Positions 51,272 through 61,099 are shown, counted from the stretch's first letter. The stretch is DNA of 64,000 nt from Lacihabitans sp. CCS-44 (GCF_024343735.1 NZ_RJUE01000055.1:62001-126000), one strand, 5' to 3'. The notes: generated by a model from the sequence alone, not told the origin. Translations and numbers: made by a program.

Positions 51272-52996
51272 ATGGAAAAAAACTGGAATTTTAAACCCAC
51301 ACCTACGCAGTCTACAGACCTCCAAATTGTTAGCGATTTGGTAAATCAACTATCTGTTTCCAAGTCGATGGCTACAATGCTTTGGCAACGAGGAGTGAAA
51401 GATTTTGATGAAGCCAAACACTTTTTTAGACCTCAAATCGATGATTTGCATGATCCGTTCTTGATGAGAGACATGGATATTGCTGTAGATAGACTTATAA
51501 AAGCTATTGACGAAAATGAGATAATTTTGATTTTTGGCGATTACGATGTGGATGGAACTACGGCCGTAGCTTTGTTTTATGGTTTTCTGAAAAACTATTA
51601 TCCCAACATCGAATATTATAACCCCGACAGATATAAAGAAGGCTATGGGATTTCTACTTTGGGAATTGATTATGCCGCTGAAATTGGAGCTACTTTGATG
51701 ATTAGTCTAGATTGTGGTATAAAGTCCATCGACAAAATTGAATATGCTCAAACGAAATATGGCATAGACTTTATCATCTGCGATCACCACGAACCAGGTG
51801 ATGAACTCCCGGCTGCGGTGGCAGTTTTAGACCCCAAACGCTCAGATTGTCCTTATCCATTTAAGGAATTGACGGGCAATGGTGTTGGTTTTAAGCTCCT
51901 TACCGCATTGTGTATTCGTAAGGAAATTCCGATTGAAAACTTGTTTGAGTTTCTAGATTTGGCCATGGTTAGTATCGCTTCTGATATTGTGCCTATCGTT
52001 GGTGAGAATAGAATTTTGGCTTATTTTGGTCTAAAAAAAATCAATGAAAATCCTAGGACTGGCCTGAAAGCTCTCAAACAAGTGGCGGGTTTTTCAGGAG
52101 AAATGAGTATTGAAAATGTGGTATTTGTACTTGGGCCAAGAATAAATGCGGCTGGGAGAATAAAACATGCTAAAGCGGCAGTTCAGTTACTGTTGGCAGA
52201 TGATTTTGATGAGGCATTGAGTTTTGCTTATGAAATTCAAAATAACAACACCGAGCGAAAAGGGCATGATTCGAGAATAACAGAGGAAGCTTTGGACATG
52301 ATTCGGAAGGACGATTGGCTGCTCAATATAGCCAAAAGCACGGTTTTGTTTTCTGAAAATTGGCACAAAGGCGTGATTGGCATTGTGGCTTCCAGATGTA
52401 TTGAGAATTTTCATAGACCAACTATAATCTTCACAAAATCAGGAGATAAAGTGGCGGCTGGTTCGGCAAGGTCAGTGCCGGGTTTTGATTTGTATGCGGC
52501 TATCGAACGAAGTGCACATTTGTTGATACAATTTGGTGGGCACATGCACGCAGCTGGAATGACCATCGAAATTGATAAAATTGATGAATTCAAGGCTCTT
52601 TTCGACCAAATTGTAACTGAAATGATTTTGGAGGAACAATTGGTTCCTAAAATCAATATTGATATCAAAATAGATTTGTCTGAAATCAGTCCGAAGTTTT
52701 ATAGGATCATGAAACAAATGGCTCCGTTTGGGCCGCACAATATGCAGCCTATTTTTGTTTCAGAAAACTTGTCCTTGGCCGCAGAACCAAGAATTTTAAA
52801 AGAAAAACACCTGAAACTGGAGATTTTGGACGAAGACACAGGTTCGGTTTTTTCGGCAATAGGTTTCGGAATGGTAGATGATTTTTATCAAAACCTCAAA
52901 GCAGGACATAAATTTAGCATGGCTTATTCGATTGAAGAAAATACTTTTCGAGATAAAACTACTTTGCAATTGTTTGTGAGGGATATTAAGTTTTAG
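51272..52996 (+). CDS. recJ: Single-stranded-DNA-specific exonuclease RecJ
   Basis: 574 residues from the ATG at 51272. The DHH core is visible: FGDYDVDGTTAVALF, SLDCGIKS, CDHHEPGDELP and the later GPRINAAGRIKHAKAAVQLL, then DHHA1 (GGHMHAAGMTI) and an OB-like C-terminal region. It degrades single strands 5' to 3' in recombination and mismatch repair. The frame could start at 51263 with TTG, but that overlaps the -7 box. It is followed by lptB after 71 bases on the same strand. Confidence 0.95.
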   Translation: MEKNWNFKPTPTQSTDLQIVSDLVNQLSVSKSMATMLWQRGVKDFDEAKHFFRPQIDDLHDPFLMRDMDIAVDRLIKAIDENEIILIFGDYDVDGTTAVALFYGFLKNYYPNIEYYNPDRYKEGYGISTLGIDYAAEIGATLMISLDCGIKSIDKIEYAQTKYGIDFIICDHHEPGDELPAAVAVLDPKRSDCPYPFKELTGNGVGFKLLTALCIRKEIPIENLFEFLDLAMVSIASDIVPIVGENRILAYFGLKKINENPRTGLKALKQVAGFSGEMSIENVVFVLGPRINAAGRIKHAKAAVQLLLADDFDEALSFAYEIQNNNTERKGHDSRITEEALDMIRKDDWLLNIAKSTVLFSENWHKGVIGIVASRCIENFHRPTIIFTKSGDKVAAGSARSVPGFDLYAAIERSAHLLIQFGGHMHAAGMTIEIDKIDEFKALFDQIVTEMILEEQLVPKINIDIKIDLSEISPKFYRIMKQMAPFGPHNMQPIFVSENLSLAAEPRILKEKHLKLEILDEDTGSVFSAIGFGMVDDFYQNLKAGHKFSMAYSIEENTFRDKTTLQLFVRDIKF

Positions 52997-53067
52997 GCCT
53001 ATCTAACATTTTTTAACAACCTCACTTAAAGAATAAATTGGTATTTTTACAGCCAAATTGATAAAGA

Positions 53068-53805
53068 ATGATATTACGCACCGAAAATCTTATAAAAAAA
53101 TACGGACAGAGGCTCGTGAACAACGAAGTGAGCTATCAAGTGGCTCAGGGTGAAATTGTCGGACTTTTGGGTCCAAATGGTGCTGGTAAAACCACCTCTT
53201 TTTATATGGCCGTGGGGTTGGTAAAGCCGAACGAAGGTAAAATTTGGCTTGATGATGTGGATATTACTAGTCTTCCGATGTACAAACGTGCCAAGTTAGG
53301 TATCGGATATTTGGCTCAAGAAGCTTCGGTTTTTAGAGATTTAACAGTAGAAGAAAATATATTGGGTGTAATGGAGCTGGCATTACCCAAAATGACCAAT
53401 CTGGAGCGAAAAGAAAAAACCGAGTCTCTTTTGGAAGAATTTAGCCTCACGCATGTGCGTAAAAACAAAGGTATTGTACTCTCAGGAGGGGAAAGACGTA
53501 GAACCGAGATAGCCAGAGCTTTGGCCGTTGATCCGAAATTTATCTTGCTAGATGAGCCCTTTGCCGGCGTTGATCCAATAGCTGTGGAAGAAATTCAAAC
53601 TATAGTAGCAAAACTAAAGCACAGAAACATCGGAATTTTGATAACCGACCACAACGTAAACGAAACACTTTCCATTACCGACAGAGCATATTTGCTTTTT
53701 GAAGGAAAGATATTAAGACAAGGCACTGCAGAAGAATTGTCTGCTGACGAGTTGGTTAGAAAAGTGTATTTGGGTATGAATTTCGAATTGAAACGTAAGT
53801 TTTAA
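53068..53805 (+). CDS. lptB: LPS export ABC transporter ATP-binding protein LptB
   Basis: 245 residues. Walker [15 protein letters not shown], the signature [15 protein letters not shown], Walker [14 protein letters not shown] and switch His in ITDHNVNET are present, with [20 protein letters not shown] typical of LptB. It powers extraction of lipopolysaccharide from the inner membrane together with LptFG and LptC. The LptF/G/C/A genes are not in the window. A terminator follows six bases after the stop. Confidence 0.95.
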   Translation: MILRTENLIKKYGQRLVNNEVSYQVAQGEIVGLLGPNGAGKTTSFYMAVGLVKPNEGKIWLDDVDITSLPMYKRAKLGIGYLAQEASVFRDLTVEENILGVMELALPKMTNLERKEKTESLLEEFSLTHVRKNKGIVLSGGERRRTEIARALAVDPKFILLDEPFAGVDPIAVEEIQTIVAKLKHRNIGILITDHNVNETLSITDRAYLLFEGKILRQGTAEELSADELVRKVYLGMNFELKRKF

Positions 53806-53810
53806 GCATA

Positions 53811-53842
53811 AAAAAAGACGAGATTTTTAGTCTCGCCTTTTA
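53811..53842. terminator. Bidirectional terminator between lptB and the Skp-like gene
   Basis: AAAAGACGAGA (53813-53823) and TCTCGCCTTTT (53831-53841) form an 11-bp stem with one mismatch and flanking A/T runs. Confidence 0.8.
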
Positions 53843-53862
53843 AAATATCTTTCAGAAGAAGT

Positions 53863-54456
53863 TTATTTTTTAGCTGTAGTGTCAGCTACTGGTTTTTTAT
53901 CCGAGCTTTTGTATTCTTCGTTCAGTCCTTTCAAAACCTCCTGCGTAATGTCCAAGTCTTCTTTGGCATACAATACACCACCGCCTTTTGAGTAACCGAT
54001 TACCATATCAAACTTATTTCCAGAGTTGTATTTTTTCAAATAAGTCTGAATGTTAGTCAACAATTCATCAGTTTTTTTGGCCTGCTCTTGTTGTAAATTC
54101 CCTGCTGCGTTGTCTCTAAACTGCATAATGTCTTGCTCTTTTTGTTGCAAAGCCATCTGTGTGCTTTTTCCTTGCTCTTCAGACATTCCACCAGCTTGTG
54201 CACGTCTTTGAAACAAAGCCACTTCGTTTTGGAAGGACTGCGTTCTTTTAGCTAGGTCGTTCTCCAAAGCAAATCTTTTGCTGTCAAATTCTTTCACTAC
54301 GTCTTTATAATATTCGTAATTGTTCAATAATGTATCTGTGTTTACATATACAATTCTGCCCGAAGGTTGACCGCCAGATTTTGAGTCGCCAGCTGCTTTG
54401 TCGCAACCCAAAATGGCCATCGAAAGACCTAAAAATAGTAAGCTTATTTTTTTCAT
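53863..54456 (-). CDS. OmpH/Skp-like periplasmic chaperone, lipoprotein form
   Basis: 197 residues. The N-terminus is a lipoprotein signal (LLFLGLSMAILGC). The mature part begins with the family strand GRIVYVNTDTLLNNYEYY, then long coiled-coil helices (FDSKRFALENDLAKRTQSFQ, MALQQKEQDIMQFRDNAAG), and returns with FDMVIGYSKGGGVLYAKEDLDIT, which is the Skp signature. Skp binds unfolded outer-membrane proteins. Lipidated versions are usual in Bacteroidota. It ends with a Lys-rich tail (SSDKKPVADTTAKK). Confidence 0.9.
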   Translation of the reverse strand: MKKISLLFLGLSMAILGCDKAAGDSKSGGQPSGRIVYVNTDTLLNNYEYYKDVVKEFDSKRFALENDLAKRTQSFQNEVALFQRRAQAGGMSEEQGKSTQMALQQKEQDIMQFRDNAAGNLQQEQAKKTDELLTNIQTYLKKYNSGNKFDMVIGYSKGGGVLYAKEDLDITQEVLKGLNEEYKSSDKKPVADTTAKK

Positions 54457-54776
54457 TTAAATGTTTTTTTTCTGAATAAGGGTGCAAATATAATTATTTA
54501 TTGAAAATTATGGAGATTTTGGGATGTCTAAATATTTATAAATAGGGAAATTAGTCAAATCGAAAAGATTTTGGACTGTTTTTTGGTAGAATAATTTTAT
54601 CAAATGTTGCATTCACCAATTGAACTCATCTCATAATTAAAATTATTGAGTGGTAAAACTTAAAATGCTTTACTTCGGTCAAAGACCGAAATACACTCGT
54701 GCGAAGGTCAGGACCTTCACACAGCATGGAAAATTTTAGAATATCATAATAACTATCTCAGATAAATACAAATAAT
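54457..54776. other. Intergenic region with two adjacent perfect hairpins
   Basis: 320 AT-rich bases between divergent genes. Two hairpins stand out: TTCGGTC-AAA-GACCGAA at 54674-54690 and GAAGGT-CAGG-ACCTTC at 54703-54718. They carry no T-tract and no gene lies beside them in the expected position, so they may be a small dispersed repeat. No convincing promoter was found for the gene at 54777. Confidence 0.55.
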
Positions 54777-55310
54777 ATGAATTGGTTACTATATCTTATA
54801 ATGTATTTTTGGACTCAGAACAGTACAACCAAGGAATATAATATTTACACTTCTGAAACTGAAACTATAAAAGTATATATAGATACTGTTTGTAAGGATG
54901 TTTCACCTACTTCAAAAATGAATTATTCGATTTATTTGGGAAATAAAATAGAATATGCAGACGTAACTGTTTGGAATCATACAAAACGAGATATTACATT
55001 TAGCATCAATAATGAAGAATATTTTTATGGTGAAAGATTGATTACAGAAGTATCCAAAGATGAAGGATATGTAGGGCCAGTTTCAAGCTTCAACACAAAA
55101 AAAATAATTGTAATTCCTAATTCTTCCATCTCTTCTAAAATTCTGGTTCCAATTATTTATAACAAAAAAAAAGTTACAGGTTTTTCATATAGAATTAATT
55201 ACTACACCAATAATAGTAACAGTAAAGCAATAATAATTGATGGTGCAATTAAAGGTAATAAACTGGAGAATATAAAAATTGAAAACAGTAATTTGGATAG
55301 AGAAAAATAA
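54777..55310 (+). CDS. Hypothetical protein, probably secreted
   Basis: 177 residues. The first ~14 residues are hydrophobic (WLLYLIMYFW), followed by a polar Asn/Lys/Ile-rich beta-strand sequence (YSIYLGNKIEYADVTVWNHT, ISSKILVPIIYNKKKVTGFS). I do not recognise a family or motif. The weak signal sequence suggests export. Composition is more AT-rich than its neighbours, which may indicate recent acquisition. The frame is long enough, with an ordered strand pattern, to be a real gene. Confidence 0.6.
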   Translation: MNWLLYLIMYFWTQNSTTKEYNIYTSETETIKVYIDTVCKDVSPTSKMNYSIYLGNKIEYADVTVWNHTKRDITFSINNEEYFYGERLITEVSKDEGYVGPVSSFNTKKIIVIPNSSISSKILVPIIYNKKKVTGFSYRINYYTNNSNSKAIIIDGAIKGNKLENIKIENSNLDREK

Positions 55311-55463
55311 ATTATAGCTCTCCGAGATTTTCTGTAGGACAATCCCGAAGCTAGATAAGAAGGATTTTTAATCCTCAACTCTAAAAAGGCTATTGCCTTT
55401 GAAGGTGTTTAAAGCCAGTTTCGCCCGCAGAAAATGTAAAGTAAATTAAAACAAGAAAGAACC

Positions 55464-55495
55464 GCTTGAAAAACCGTTTAATCGATTTTTCAAGC
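55464..55495 (-). terminator. Hairpin downstream of the small membrane protein gene
   Basis: GCTTGAAAAACCG (55464-55476) and CGATTTTTCAAGC (55483-55495) form a 13-bp stem with one mismatch, eight bases past the minus-strand stop at 55503. T-tract is weak. Confidence 0.5.
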
Positions 55496-55502
55496 TCGTT
55501 CC

Positions 55503-55859
55503 TTACTTAAAATATTTTCTCATCTGCACACCAGACATGCCAGCAAAGCCTCCGATGGCCGTGGCTATGATTGTCATAATAGTAAACACAAAACCAATCT
55601 TAGGGATTTTGGATAAAAAACCCACACCTCCTGTAAACATCTCGGCTATTTTGTCCACCAAACTCACATCGGCTGTGGCGTTTAAGAAAGTGGCATAGCC
55701 AATCCATAAACTCACGGTAGCAGCTGCTGAAACCAAATAGGCTTCTTTGGGTGTTTTGGCTTTCCACCAACAAAGAGCCAAGGCCACTGGGGCAATAATC
55801 CACCAAGGGCCAAAGTATGAGGCGATGCCCCCAATTATCAATATCAATAAGTATAACAT
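55503..55859 (-). CDS. Small integral membrane protein of unknown function
   Basis: 118 residues with about four hydrophobic segments (LYLLILIIGGIASYFG, WWIIAPVALALCWW, SAAATVSLWIGYATFL, FVFTIMTIIATAIGGFAG). It ends with a short basic tail (MRKYFK). No family motif is recognised. It starts 11 bases after the penicillin acylase stop on the same strand, so the two are likely cotranscribed. Confidence 0.75.
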   Translation of the reverse strand: MLYLLILIIGGIASYFGPWWIIAPVALALCWWKAKTPKEAYLVSAAATVSLWIGYATFLNATADVSLVDKIAEMFTGGVGFLSKIPKIGFVFTIMTIIATAIGGFAGMSGVQMRKYFK

Positions 55860-55870
55860 AGTCTAGTTTT

Positions 55871-58318
55871 TTATTTTTTAGGGTTAATTGTTATTGTTCT
55901 GGTCAGTTTTGAAGATTTCTCGTCTTTGTTTTTCATAAAAACCAAAGTATCGAGTTTACCTGCAGCCCATTTGTCCACCATGTTGTCGTAGTATTTACTA
56001 CCCACATTGCCAGACTGTCCGCCTGGGTAAAGTCCATAACCACGTGGCCATTCTTTATCCAGTTCTATTACCATTCGCCAAGAGGGTCCATGTGTTTCTG
56101 ATGTGGCGTTTACGATGCCGCGGCCGCCGCCGTTTATGATGCCAGTTCTAGAAAATCCTGGAATTTTGCCTAAATGCCCGATGCTTGTATTTTTTACCTT
56201 AGCCCAAGCCCAAGTTTCTGGCGTCATAGGGCCATTATGGAGTGTTAGACTGTCTATGGTGGCCTTAAAACTTCCTAAGACTATATCGTTCATGGTTTCT
56301 ATTTTGTCTTTCGTTTTCTTGTTATCAAACCATTTTGCTGTGGCTTGTTTTTTTAACATCTCAAAAGTGCGGTCTTCGGTAGGATAAAGCATAGACTGCT
56401 CCAAAGGAAAATCATCTTCCCAAATCCAGTTAGAAAGCTCTTTTGTCCATCTTTCGTATATTGTTGCTGCCACTGCATCAGCATCGTTCATCAAATTCCA
56501 TTTCTTCATGATTTCTCTCGCTGGAGCTATGCTTGCGTCTTTTGAAGTCTCTAAAATGGGAAGTAAGGTTGGTAAAATTCTCCTTGCCGCCACATTGTAG
56601 TTGTCGTTCAAAATCGACCTCAAACTATCCGCATTTGCATTTTTCATAGCCGCAAGTCTCTCATTTATTCTCACAGCACGGTTTGGAGCTGCAAATCGCC
56701 AACCCAAATAATATGGATAAGTTGGGTCAGTAGAAAACTGATTGGCCGAACTCACGAATCCTCTCGGTGGATTCTTAACTGTTGGGTTTTGCTCAGCTGG
56801 TATCCATCCCTGCCAGTCGTGTTCAGGCATAGAGCCATCTAATATGTATTTGCCTTGTTCTTTCCATTTTAGTGGGAGCTTGCCGTTCGGTGTAATGGCT
56901 ATGTCGTTTTGATTGCTCGCAAAGATAAAATTCTGGGCAGGAGCCGTATAAAAAGTCAATGCTTTTCTATAATCGTCGTAGTTTTTAGCTCTGTTGAGGT
57001 AATAAAAAATCATCAGATCTGAACCAGAAGTTTCTAATGCAACCCAACGCATGGCGTGCCCAGCCGGTGCGTTTTTATTGAAATTACTCTCTTTGGCTTC
57101 ATTGTAAACCACCGGGCCATGATGCGTATAAATCAGCGTGTCTTTAACTGTTAAGCCAGATTTTAGCCTGAATTCCTCTACATATTTGGTGGTTGGCGTC
57201 CACTTATTGTTGTACATGTAGTGGGTTTTTTCTGTATTGCTGAATTTTATTTTGTAAAAATCCATTACGTCGCTACCTACGTTGGTAACACCCCATGCAA
57301 TGTCTTTATTATAACCTATCACTATTCCTGGACAACCAGGCAAAGCCACGCCGTATACATTCACCGTTGGACAACTTAACTGCATTTGGTACCAAATAGA
57401 CGGCAGCGTAAGTCCCAAATGTGGGTCGTTAGATAGTATTGGCAGTCCAGTTGCTGATTTTGCTCCACCCACTGCCCAGTTGTTTGAGCCAATTTCTGGA
57501 GCTGGGCTTGGTATTTTGGCTATAATTTTATTATCGTCACCAACAGCCATAATTTTGGTAGGAGTTTTTACAGGAATTGGACTGAAGTTCCAAGGTGTGC
57601 CAACAGGTATAATCGGAGATTCTTCGGCAGGATAGTTTGTGAAAAGGTCTTTAATAGTATCTAAACCGTATTCATTGGCTACATTGCTTATTCTGAAGTC
57701 ATCGCTACCACCATTAAGTGTACTTCTCATATTCATGAGCATCAAAATGGTTTTGTAGGGTGTCCATTGGGTCGGTTTATAGCCCAATATTTTGTATTCA
57801 ACCGGTAAGTTTTTATATTCTATCTGAGCAATAAAACTATTTACGCCATCGGTGTAGGAATTTAGTATTTTTGACGAAATAGGGTCGCTTTTGAGGTTTT
57901 CGGCAATTTTGGCTGCTGCTCTGGCCATGCCCAATCTTCTGTTGTATCTGTCATATTCTAAAGCTCTTTCACCCACTATTTCGGTCAGTCGCCCTGCCGC
58001 CACCATGGTGTAGAACTCCATCTGCCAAATTCTGTCTTTGGCCATCACATAGCCTTGAGCAAAATATAGGTCATCTTCGTTGTTGGCAAAAATGTGTGGT
58101 ACTTGGTTGTTGTCATAAATTACTTTTACTTCTTCTTTTATACCTTTGAGGTCTAGAGTTTCATCTGAAAGAGCGTTTTTGTTCGTAGAATTCTGTAAAA
58201 AACCTTCGAAAGGACTAAATAATCTTCCCAAAGGAGGAAGCATACCTAAAGGTTTGTGGAGTAGATATATCAGGCCAACCATGACCAGATAGCTCCAAAA
58301 GTGCTTGATGAATCTCAT
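55871..58318 (-). CDS. Penicillin acylase family protein (N-terminal nucleophile hydrolase)
   Basis: 815 residues. The N-terminus has a membrane or signal segment (FWSYLVMVGLIYLLH). The A-domain contains YDNNQVPHIFANNEDDLYFAQGY and MEFYTMVAAGRLTEIVG. The autocatalytic site with nucleophile Ser follows in EIGSNNWAVGG near residue 280, and then NDPHLGLTLPSIWYQ. The order and length fit quorum-quenching or peptide amidases of the penicillin G acylase family. It would be matured to alpha and beta chains by self-cleavage in the periplasm. The substrate is unknown; natural substrates may be acyl-homoserine lactones or other amides. Confidence 0.93.
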   Translation of the reverse strand: MRFIKHFWSYLVMVGLIYLLHKPLGMLPPLGRLFSPFEGFLQNSTNKNALSDETLDLKGIKEEVKVIYDNNQVPHIFANNEDDLYFAQGYVMAKDRIWQMEFYTMVAAGRLTEIVGERALEYDRYNRRLGMARAAAKIAENLKSDPISSKILNSYTDGVNSFIAQIEYKNLPVEYKILGYKPTQWTPYKTILMLMNMRSTLNGGSDDFRISNVANEYGLDTIKDLFTNYPAEESPIIPVGTPWNFSPIPVKTPTKIMAVGDDNKIIAKIPSPAPEIGSNNWAVGGAKSATGLPILSNDPHLGLTLPSIWYQMQLSCPTVNVYGVALPGCPGIVIGYNKDIAWGVTNVGSDVMDFYKIKFSNTEKTHYMYNNKWTPTTKYVEEFRLKSGLTVKDTLIYTHHGPVVYNEAKESNFNKNAPAGHAMRWVALETSGSDLMIFYYLNRAKNYDDYRKALTFYTAPAQNFIFASNQNDIAITPNGKLPLKWKEQGKYILDGSMPEHDWQGWIPAEQNPTVKNPPRGFVSSANQFSTDPTYPYYLGWRFAAPNRAVRINERLAAMKNANADSLRSILNDNYNVAARRILPTLLPILETSKDASIAPAREIMKKWNLMNDADAVAATIYERWTKELSNWIWEDDFPLEQSMLYPTEDRTFEMLKKQATAKWFDNKKTKDKIETMNDIVLGSFKATIDSLTLHNGPMTPETWAWAKVKNTSIGHLGKIPGFSRTGIINGGGRGIVNATSETHGPSWRMVIELDKEWPRGYGLYPGGQSGNVGSKYYDNMVDKWAAGKLDTLVFMKNKDEKSSKLTRTITINPKK

Positions 58319-58399
58319 AGTTTGTATATTTGGTTTTTTTCGAAATTTATGAAATTTTATTGATTTTATTTTGTTTTATTGAGACCAATAATTCCATTG

Positions 58400-58891
58400 A
58401 TGAGGAAAATTATTTTTATTCTTTTGTCCATTTTTCAATCTTTAGCTGTGTCTGCTCAATCCAAATCATTTGATGTACTTCTAAGAGGTTTAATAAAAAA
58501 AACTGTTCCTATTATCAAAGTGCAAGAACTCAAGGCAAAAAATACTGAAGTAGTTTTGTTGGATGCCAGAGAACTGAATGAGTTTGAAGTAAGTCACCTA
58601 AAAAATGCTCGACACGTAGGTTTTAATAGTTTTTCTTTGGAAAGCATAAAAGATATTCCCAAAACCGCTCCGATTGTGGTGTATTGTTCGATAGGTGTGA
58701 GAAGCGAAAAAATAGGCGAAAAACTGATTGCAGCGGGCTACACCAACGTAAAAAATTGCTACGGAAGTATTTTTGAGTGGATAAATCAAGGTAACGAAGT
58801 GGTAGATATGCAAAATAAACCTACACAAAAAATACATGCCTACAACAAAAAATGGGGAGTGTGGGTAAACAAAGGTGAGAAAGTATATTAA
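58400..58891 (+). CDS. Secreted rhodanese-like domain protein
   Basis: 163 residues from the ATG at 58400, which gives a signal peptide (IIFILLSIFQSLAVSAQ). A single rhodanese domain follows (EVVLLDARELNEFEVSHLKNA, PIVVYCSIGVRSEKIGEKL, YTNVKNCYGSIFEWINQG) with catalytic Cys in CSIGVRS. It would carry persulfide sulfur in the periplasm. It diverges from the penicillin acylase gene across an 81-base gap. Confidence 0.9.
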   Translation: MRKIIFILLSIFQSLAVSAQSKSFDVLLRGLIKKTVPIIKVQELKAKNTEVVLLDARELNEFEVSHLKNARHVGFNSFSLESIKDIPKTAPIVVYCSIGVRSEKIGEKLIAAGYTNVKNCYGSIFEWINQGNEVVDMQNKPTQKIHAYNKKWGVWVNKGEKVY

Positions 58892-58916
58892 AAGGAGTAG
58901 CCTGGGCCACTCCTTT
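58891..58916. terminator. Bidirectional hairpin after the rhodanese gene
   Basis: AAAGGAGT (58891-58898) pairs with ACTCCTTT (58909-58916) around a 10-base loop, between two convergent genes. Confidence 0.6.
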
Positions 58917-58927
58917 CAGTTTATTTG

Positions 58928-59341
58928 CTATGCTCTTTTAAATCCTAACATCCACCCAGACAAAGCCCCAGCAATTGCCGAAATGATGGCGTAAACTAAA
59001 GTGTCAACAAACACTCCAGACCAAGTCATAAGCGTAGATGTACCTAGCAACATGCAGTCATAGCTAAAAGCAATTAAGGCACCAATCAAAGCTCCCGATA
59101 TTGCACCTGACATCCATGTTCTGATACCTGCCCATTTCTCAAAAATGTAAGTTAAAAGAAAACTTGCTGCCAGATTCCCAACTACAAGTACTATCAAGTT
59201 TGGTTCGGCTTGCACGCCAGACATGCCAGGGTTTGTGCTGGCCAATAAGTCTTTGAAAACAATGGTGTACATCAAAAAGCCGCCCATAAAGTAGCCTACA
59301 AAGCCAAGTAGAGTTCCAAAAATCAATTTGTTCGTGTTCAT
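58928..59341 (-). CDS. Four-segment integral membrane protein, unknown function
   Basis: 137 residues with four hydrophobic helices (LIFGTLLGFVGYFMGGFLMYT, LIVLVVGNLAASFLLTYIFE, SGAISGALIGALIAFSYDCML, TLVYAIISAIAGALSGWMLG). Glycine-rich helices and the conserved-looking loop between helices 1 and 2 resemble DUF1761-like proteins, but I am not sure of the family. No catalytic motif. Its gene ends at the shared hairpin and stands alone. Confidence 0.75.
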   Translation of the reverse strand: MNTNKLIFGTLLGFVGYFMGGFLMYTIVFKDLLASTNPGMSGVQAEPNLIVLVVGNLAASFLLTYIFEKWAGIRTWMSGAISGALIGALIAFSYDCMLLGTSTLMTWSGVFVDTLVYAIISAIAGALSGWMLGFKRA

Positions 59342-59417
59342 ATTATATTTATTTAGGGTTTAAATTATATGAATATACAACCAATTTCCGAAACACCAAA
59401 ATATTAAGCCACTAATA

Positions 59418-60899
59418 TTAAGCGGGTTGGTGCTCTTTTCGGAGTAAATCGTTCACGGTTTTTACAGGATTAAAAGTAATCAAAGGCACTTCCACAAACA
59501 ATGTATTCCAGTCAGACATGGCTCCGTTCCATAGCCCTGGCAATTCTTGGGCTTTCAGGGTTTTTCCACTTTGCGATTTCTCTGTTATGAATCCTGTCTT
59601 TGGGTCTCGGAATTTTAATAAATCGTATTTTTCTTTTTTATGATTTTTAGTGGCACAAATCAAATCCACGGGATTGAAGTGTGTAGCTTTCTCAAAAATC
59701 TCTTTCTGCTTTTTGTTTTTCATGTCAAACTGAGCCGATTCCACAATCTGTAGTGAGATAGATTCGTCACTGTTTTTAGCCCAAAATGGTCCACCACCTG
59801 GCTCTCCCACGTTTTTTACCATACCGCAGATTCTGAGCGGGCGATCGAGTTTCGAAATCGCAAACTTGTATTTCTCCTCTGGCGACCAATTTCTAAATCC
59901 TTTGGGAGTTTCTACACTTAGATTTTCCTTGATAAATCTGATGGCCTTATTTACCATATAAACCGAGGGCTCGGGTTTTTCGAGTCTTTTCAGGAAATAG
60001 AAAATCTGTTTTTGAAAACTTAACAGCAAACCTGCTAATGCTTTTTTGTAGAGTATAGTTTCACTTTTTAAATGATCCGGCACCACATTGTCTACATTTT
60101 TAATGAAAATTATATCGGCATCTACATCGTTTAGGTTTTCGAGTAAAGCTCCATGTCCGGCTGGTCTGAAAAGCAAATTGCCTTTTCCATCTAAAAACGG
60201 TTCGTTGTCCATGCCTACCGCAATAGTGTCAGTGGAGGCTTTTTGTTCTGAAAACGATATATCAAATTTTACACTGTATTCAGCTTCATAGCTTTTCAAA
60301 ACCTTGCTTATGAGGTCTTTGAACTTTTTTCTGTGCTCAGGCGAAACCGTGAAATGTAGTCTTACTTTACCTTTGTTGTTGGCATATTGAGCACCTTCAA
60401 CCAGGTGTTCTTCTAAAGCAGTTCGGGTAGAATCGCCGTATGCGTGAAACTCCAATAATCCTTTCGGTAAGTTGCCGTAGTCAAGTCCATTTGAGCCTAA
60501 AAGGGCCTCCAATTGTTCTTGTTTTTCGTTGGTTTTTAAGAAATTGGATAGGCTCTTGTAGAAAGCAAAAGATTTGATTTGCTCATGGTATTGTTCCACT
60601 GACTTGTCTGACTTGCCCTCGTCTTTGGCTGCATAAAGCGACTTAAACATCCTACTGGCCGCTCCTGAGGCTGGTACAAACTTCAAAAGTTTCTTTTTAG
60701 CCGCTTCCTGATTAAAAAGCTCCAGATATTCATTGAGTTCTTTTTCTTCAAGCTTTATCATTCCGTCACCTATTGTGGCGGCTCTTTTGGCGGTCATAAA
60801 CGGAAAACCCTCCTTGAAGTTATCTATTTGTTGCTCAATTGTCTTTAAATCGCTGCCACGATCGGCTATTTGTTTAAGGTCTTTTTCGGTAAAACTCAT
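59418..60899 (-). CDS. DUF4301 domain protein
   Basis: 493 residues, the usual length for DUF4301. The N-terminus reads MSFTEKDLKQIADRGSDLK, then KLLKFVPASGAASRMFKSLY, EFHAYGDSTRTALEEHLVEG and LLFRPAGHGALLENLNDVDAD, the latter resembling nucleotide-sugar-enzyme-like active regions (GHGALL). The C-terminal FRDPKTGFITEKSQSGKTLK is also typical. Its biochemical function is not established in my knowledge. The gene is monocistronic and lies next to tRNA-Gln. Confidence 0.85.
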   Translation of the reverse strand: MSFTEKDLKQIADRGSDLKTIEQQIDNFKEGFPFMTAKRAATIGDGMIKLEEKELNEYLELFNQEAAKKKLLKFVPASGAASRMFKSLYAAKDEGKSDKSVEQYHEQIKSFAFYKSLSNFLKTNEKQEQLEALLGSNGLDYGNLPKGLLEFHAYGDSTRTALEEHLVEGAQYANNKGKVRLHFTVSPEHRKKFKDLISKVLKSYEAEYSVKFDISFSEQKASTDTIAVGMDNEPFLDGKGNLLFRPAGHGALLENLNDVDADIIFIKNVDNVVPDHLKSETILYKKALAGLLLSFQKQIFYFLKRLEKPEPSVYMVNKAIRFIKENLSVETPKGFRNWSPEEKYKFAISKLDRPLRICGMVKNVGEPGGGPFWAKNSDESISLQIVESAQFDMKNKKQKEIFEKATHFNPVDLICATKNHKKEKYDLLKFRDPKTGFITEKSQSGKTLKAQELPGLWNGAMSDWNTLFVEVPLITFNPVKTVNDLLRKEHQPA

Positions 60900-61000
60900 G
60901 GGTAAAGAATTGAATATTATTTGGAATTCAATTAGGCAAAAAGTTTTAGGATAAGCAAGTATTCAAAAGGAAAATGAAGCTAGAAGGGGATAAAAAACAA

Positions 61001-61024
61001 AAAAGTCGCTCGAAAGCGACTTTT
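61001..61024 (-). terminator. Terminator of tRNA-Gln
   Basis: AAAAGTCGCT (61001-61010) and AGCGACTTTT (61015-61024) form a perfect 10-bp stem with tetraloop CGAA, directly past the tRNA 3' end on the minus strand, with a T-run following. Confidence 0.9.
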
Positions 61025-61028
61025 TTTG

Positions 61029-61099
61029 TTGGCTTACCAGGGCTCGAACCTGGAATAACGGCACCAAAAACCGCTGTGTTACCATTACACCATAAGCCA
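61029..61099 (-). tRNA. tRNA-Gln (anticodon UUG)
   Basis: On the minus strand the acceptor arm TGGCTTA pairs with TAAGCCA. The D arm is GTGT..ACAC, the anticodon stem GCGGT/GCCGT holds loop TTTTGGT with anticodon TTG, and the T arm CCAGG-TTCGAGC-CCTGG is perfect. The discriminator base is A; CCA is not encoded. It decodes CAA/CAG and is followed by its own terminator. Confidence 0.96.
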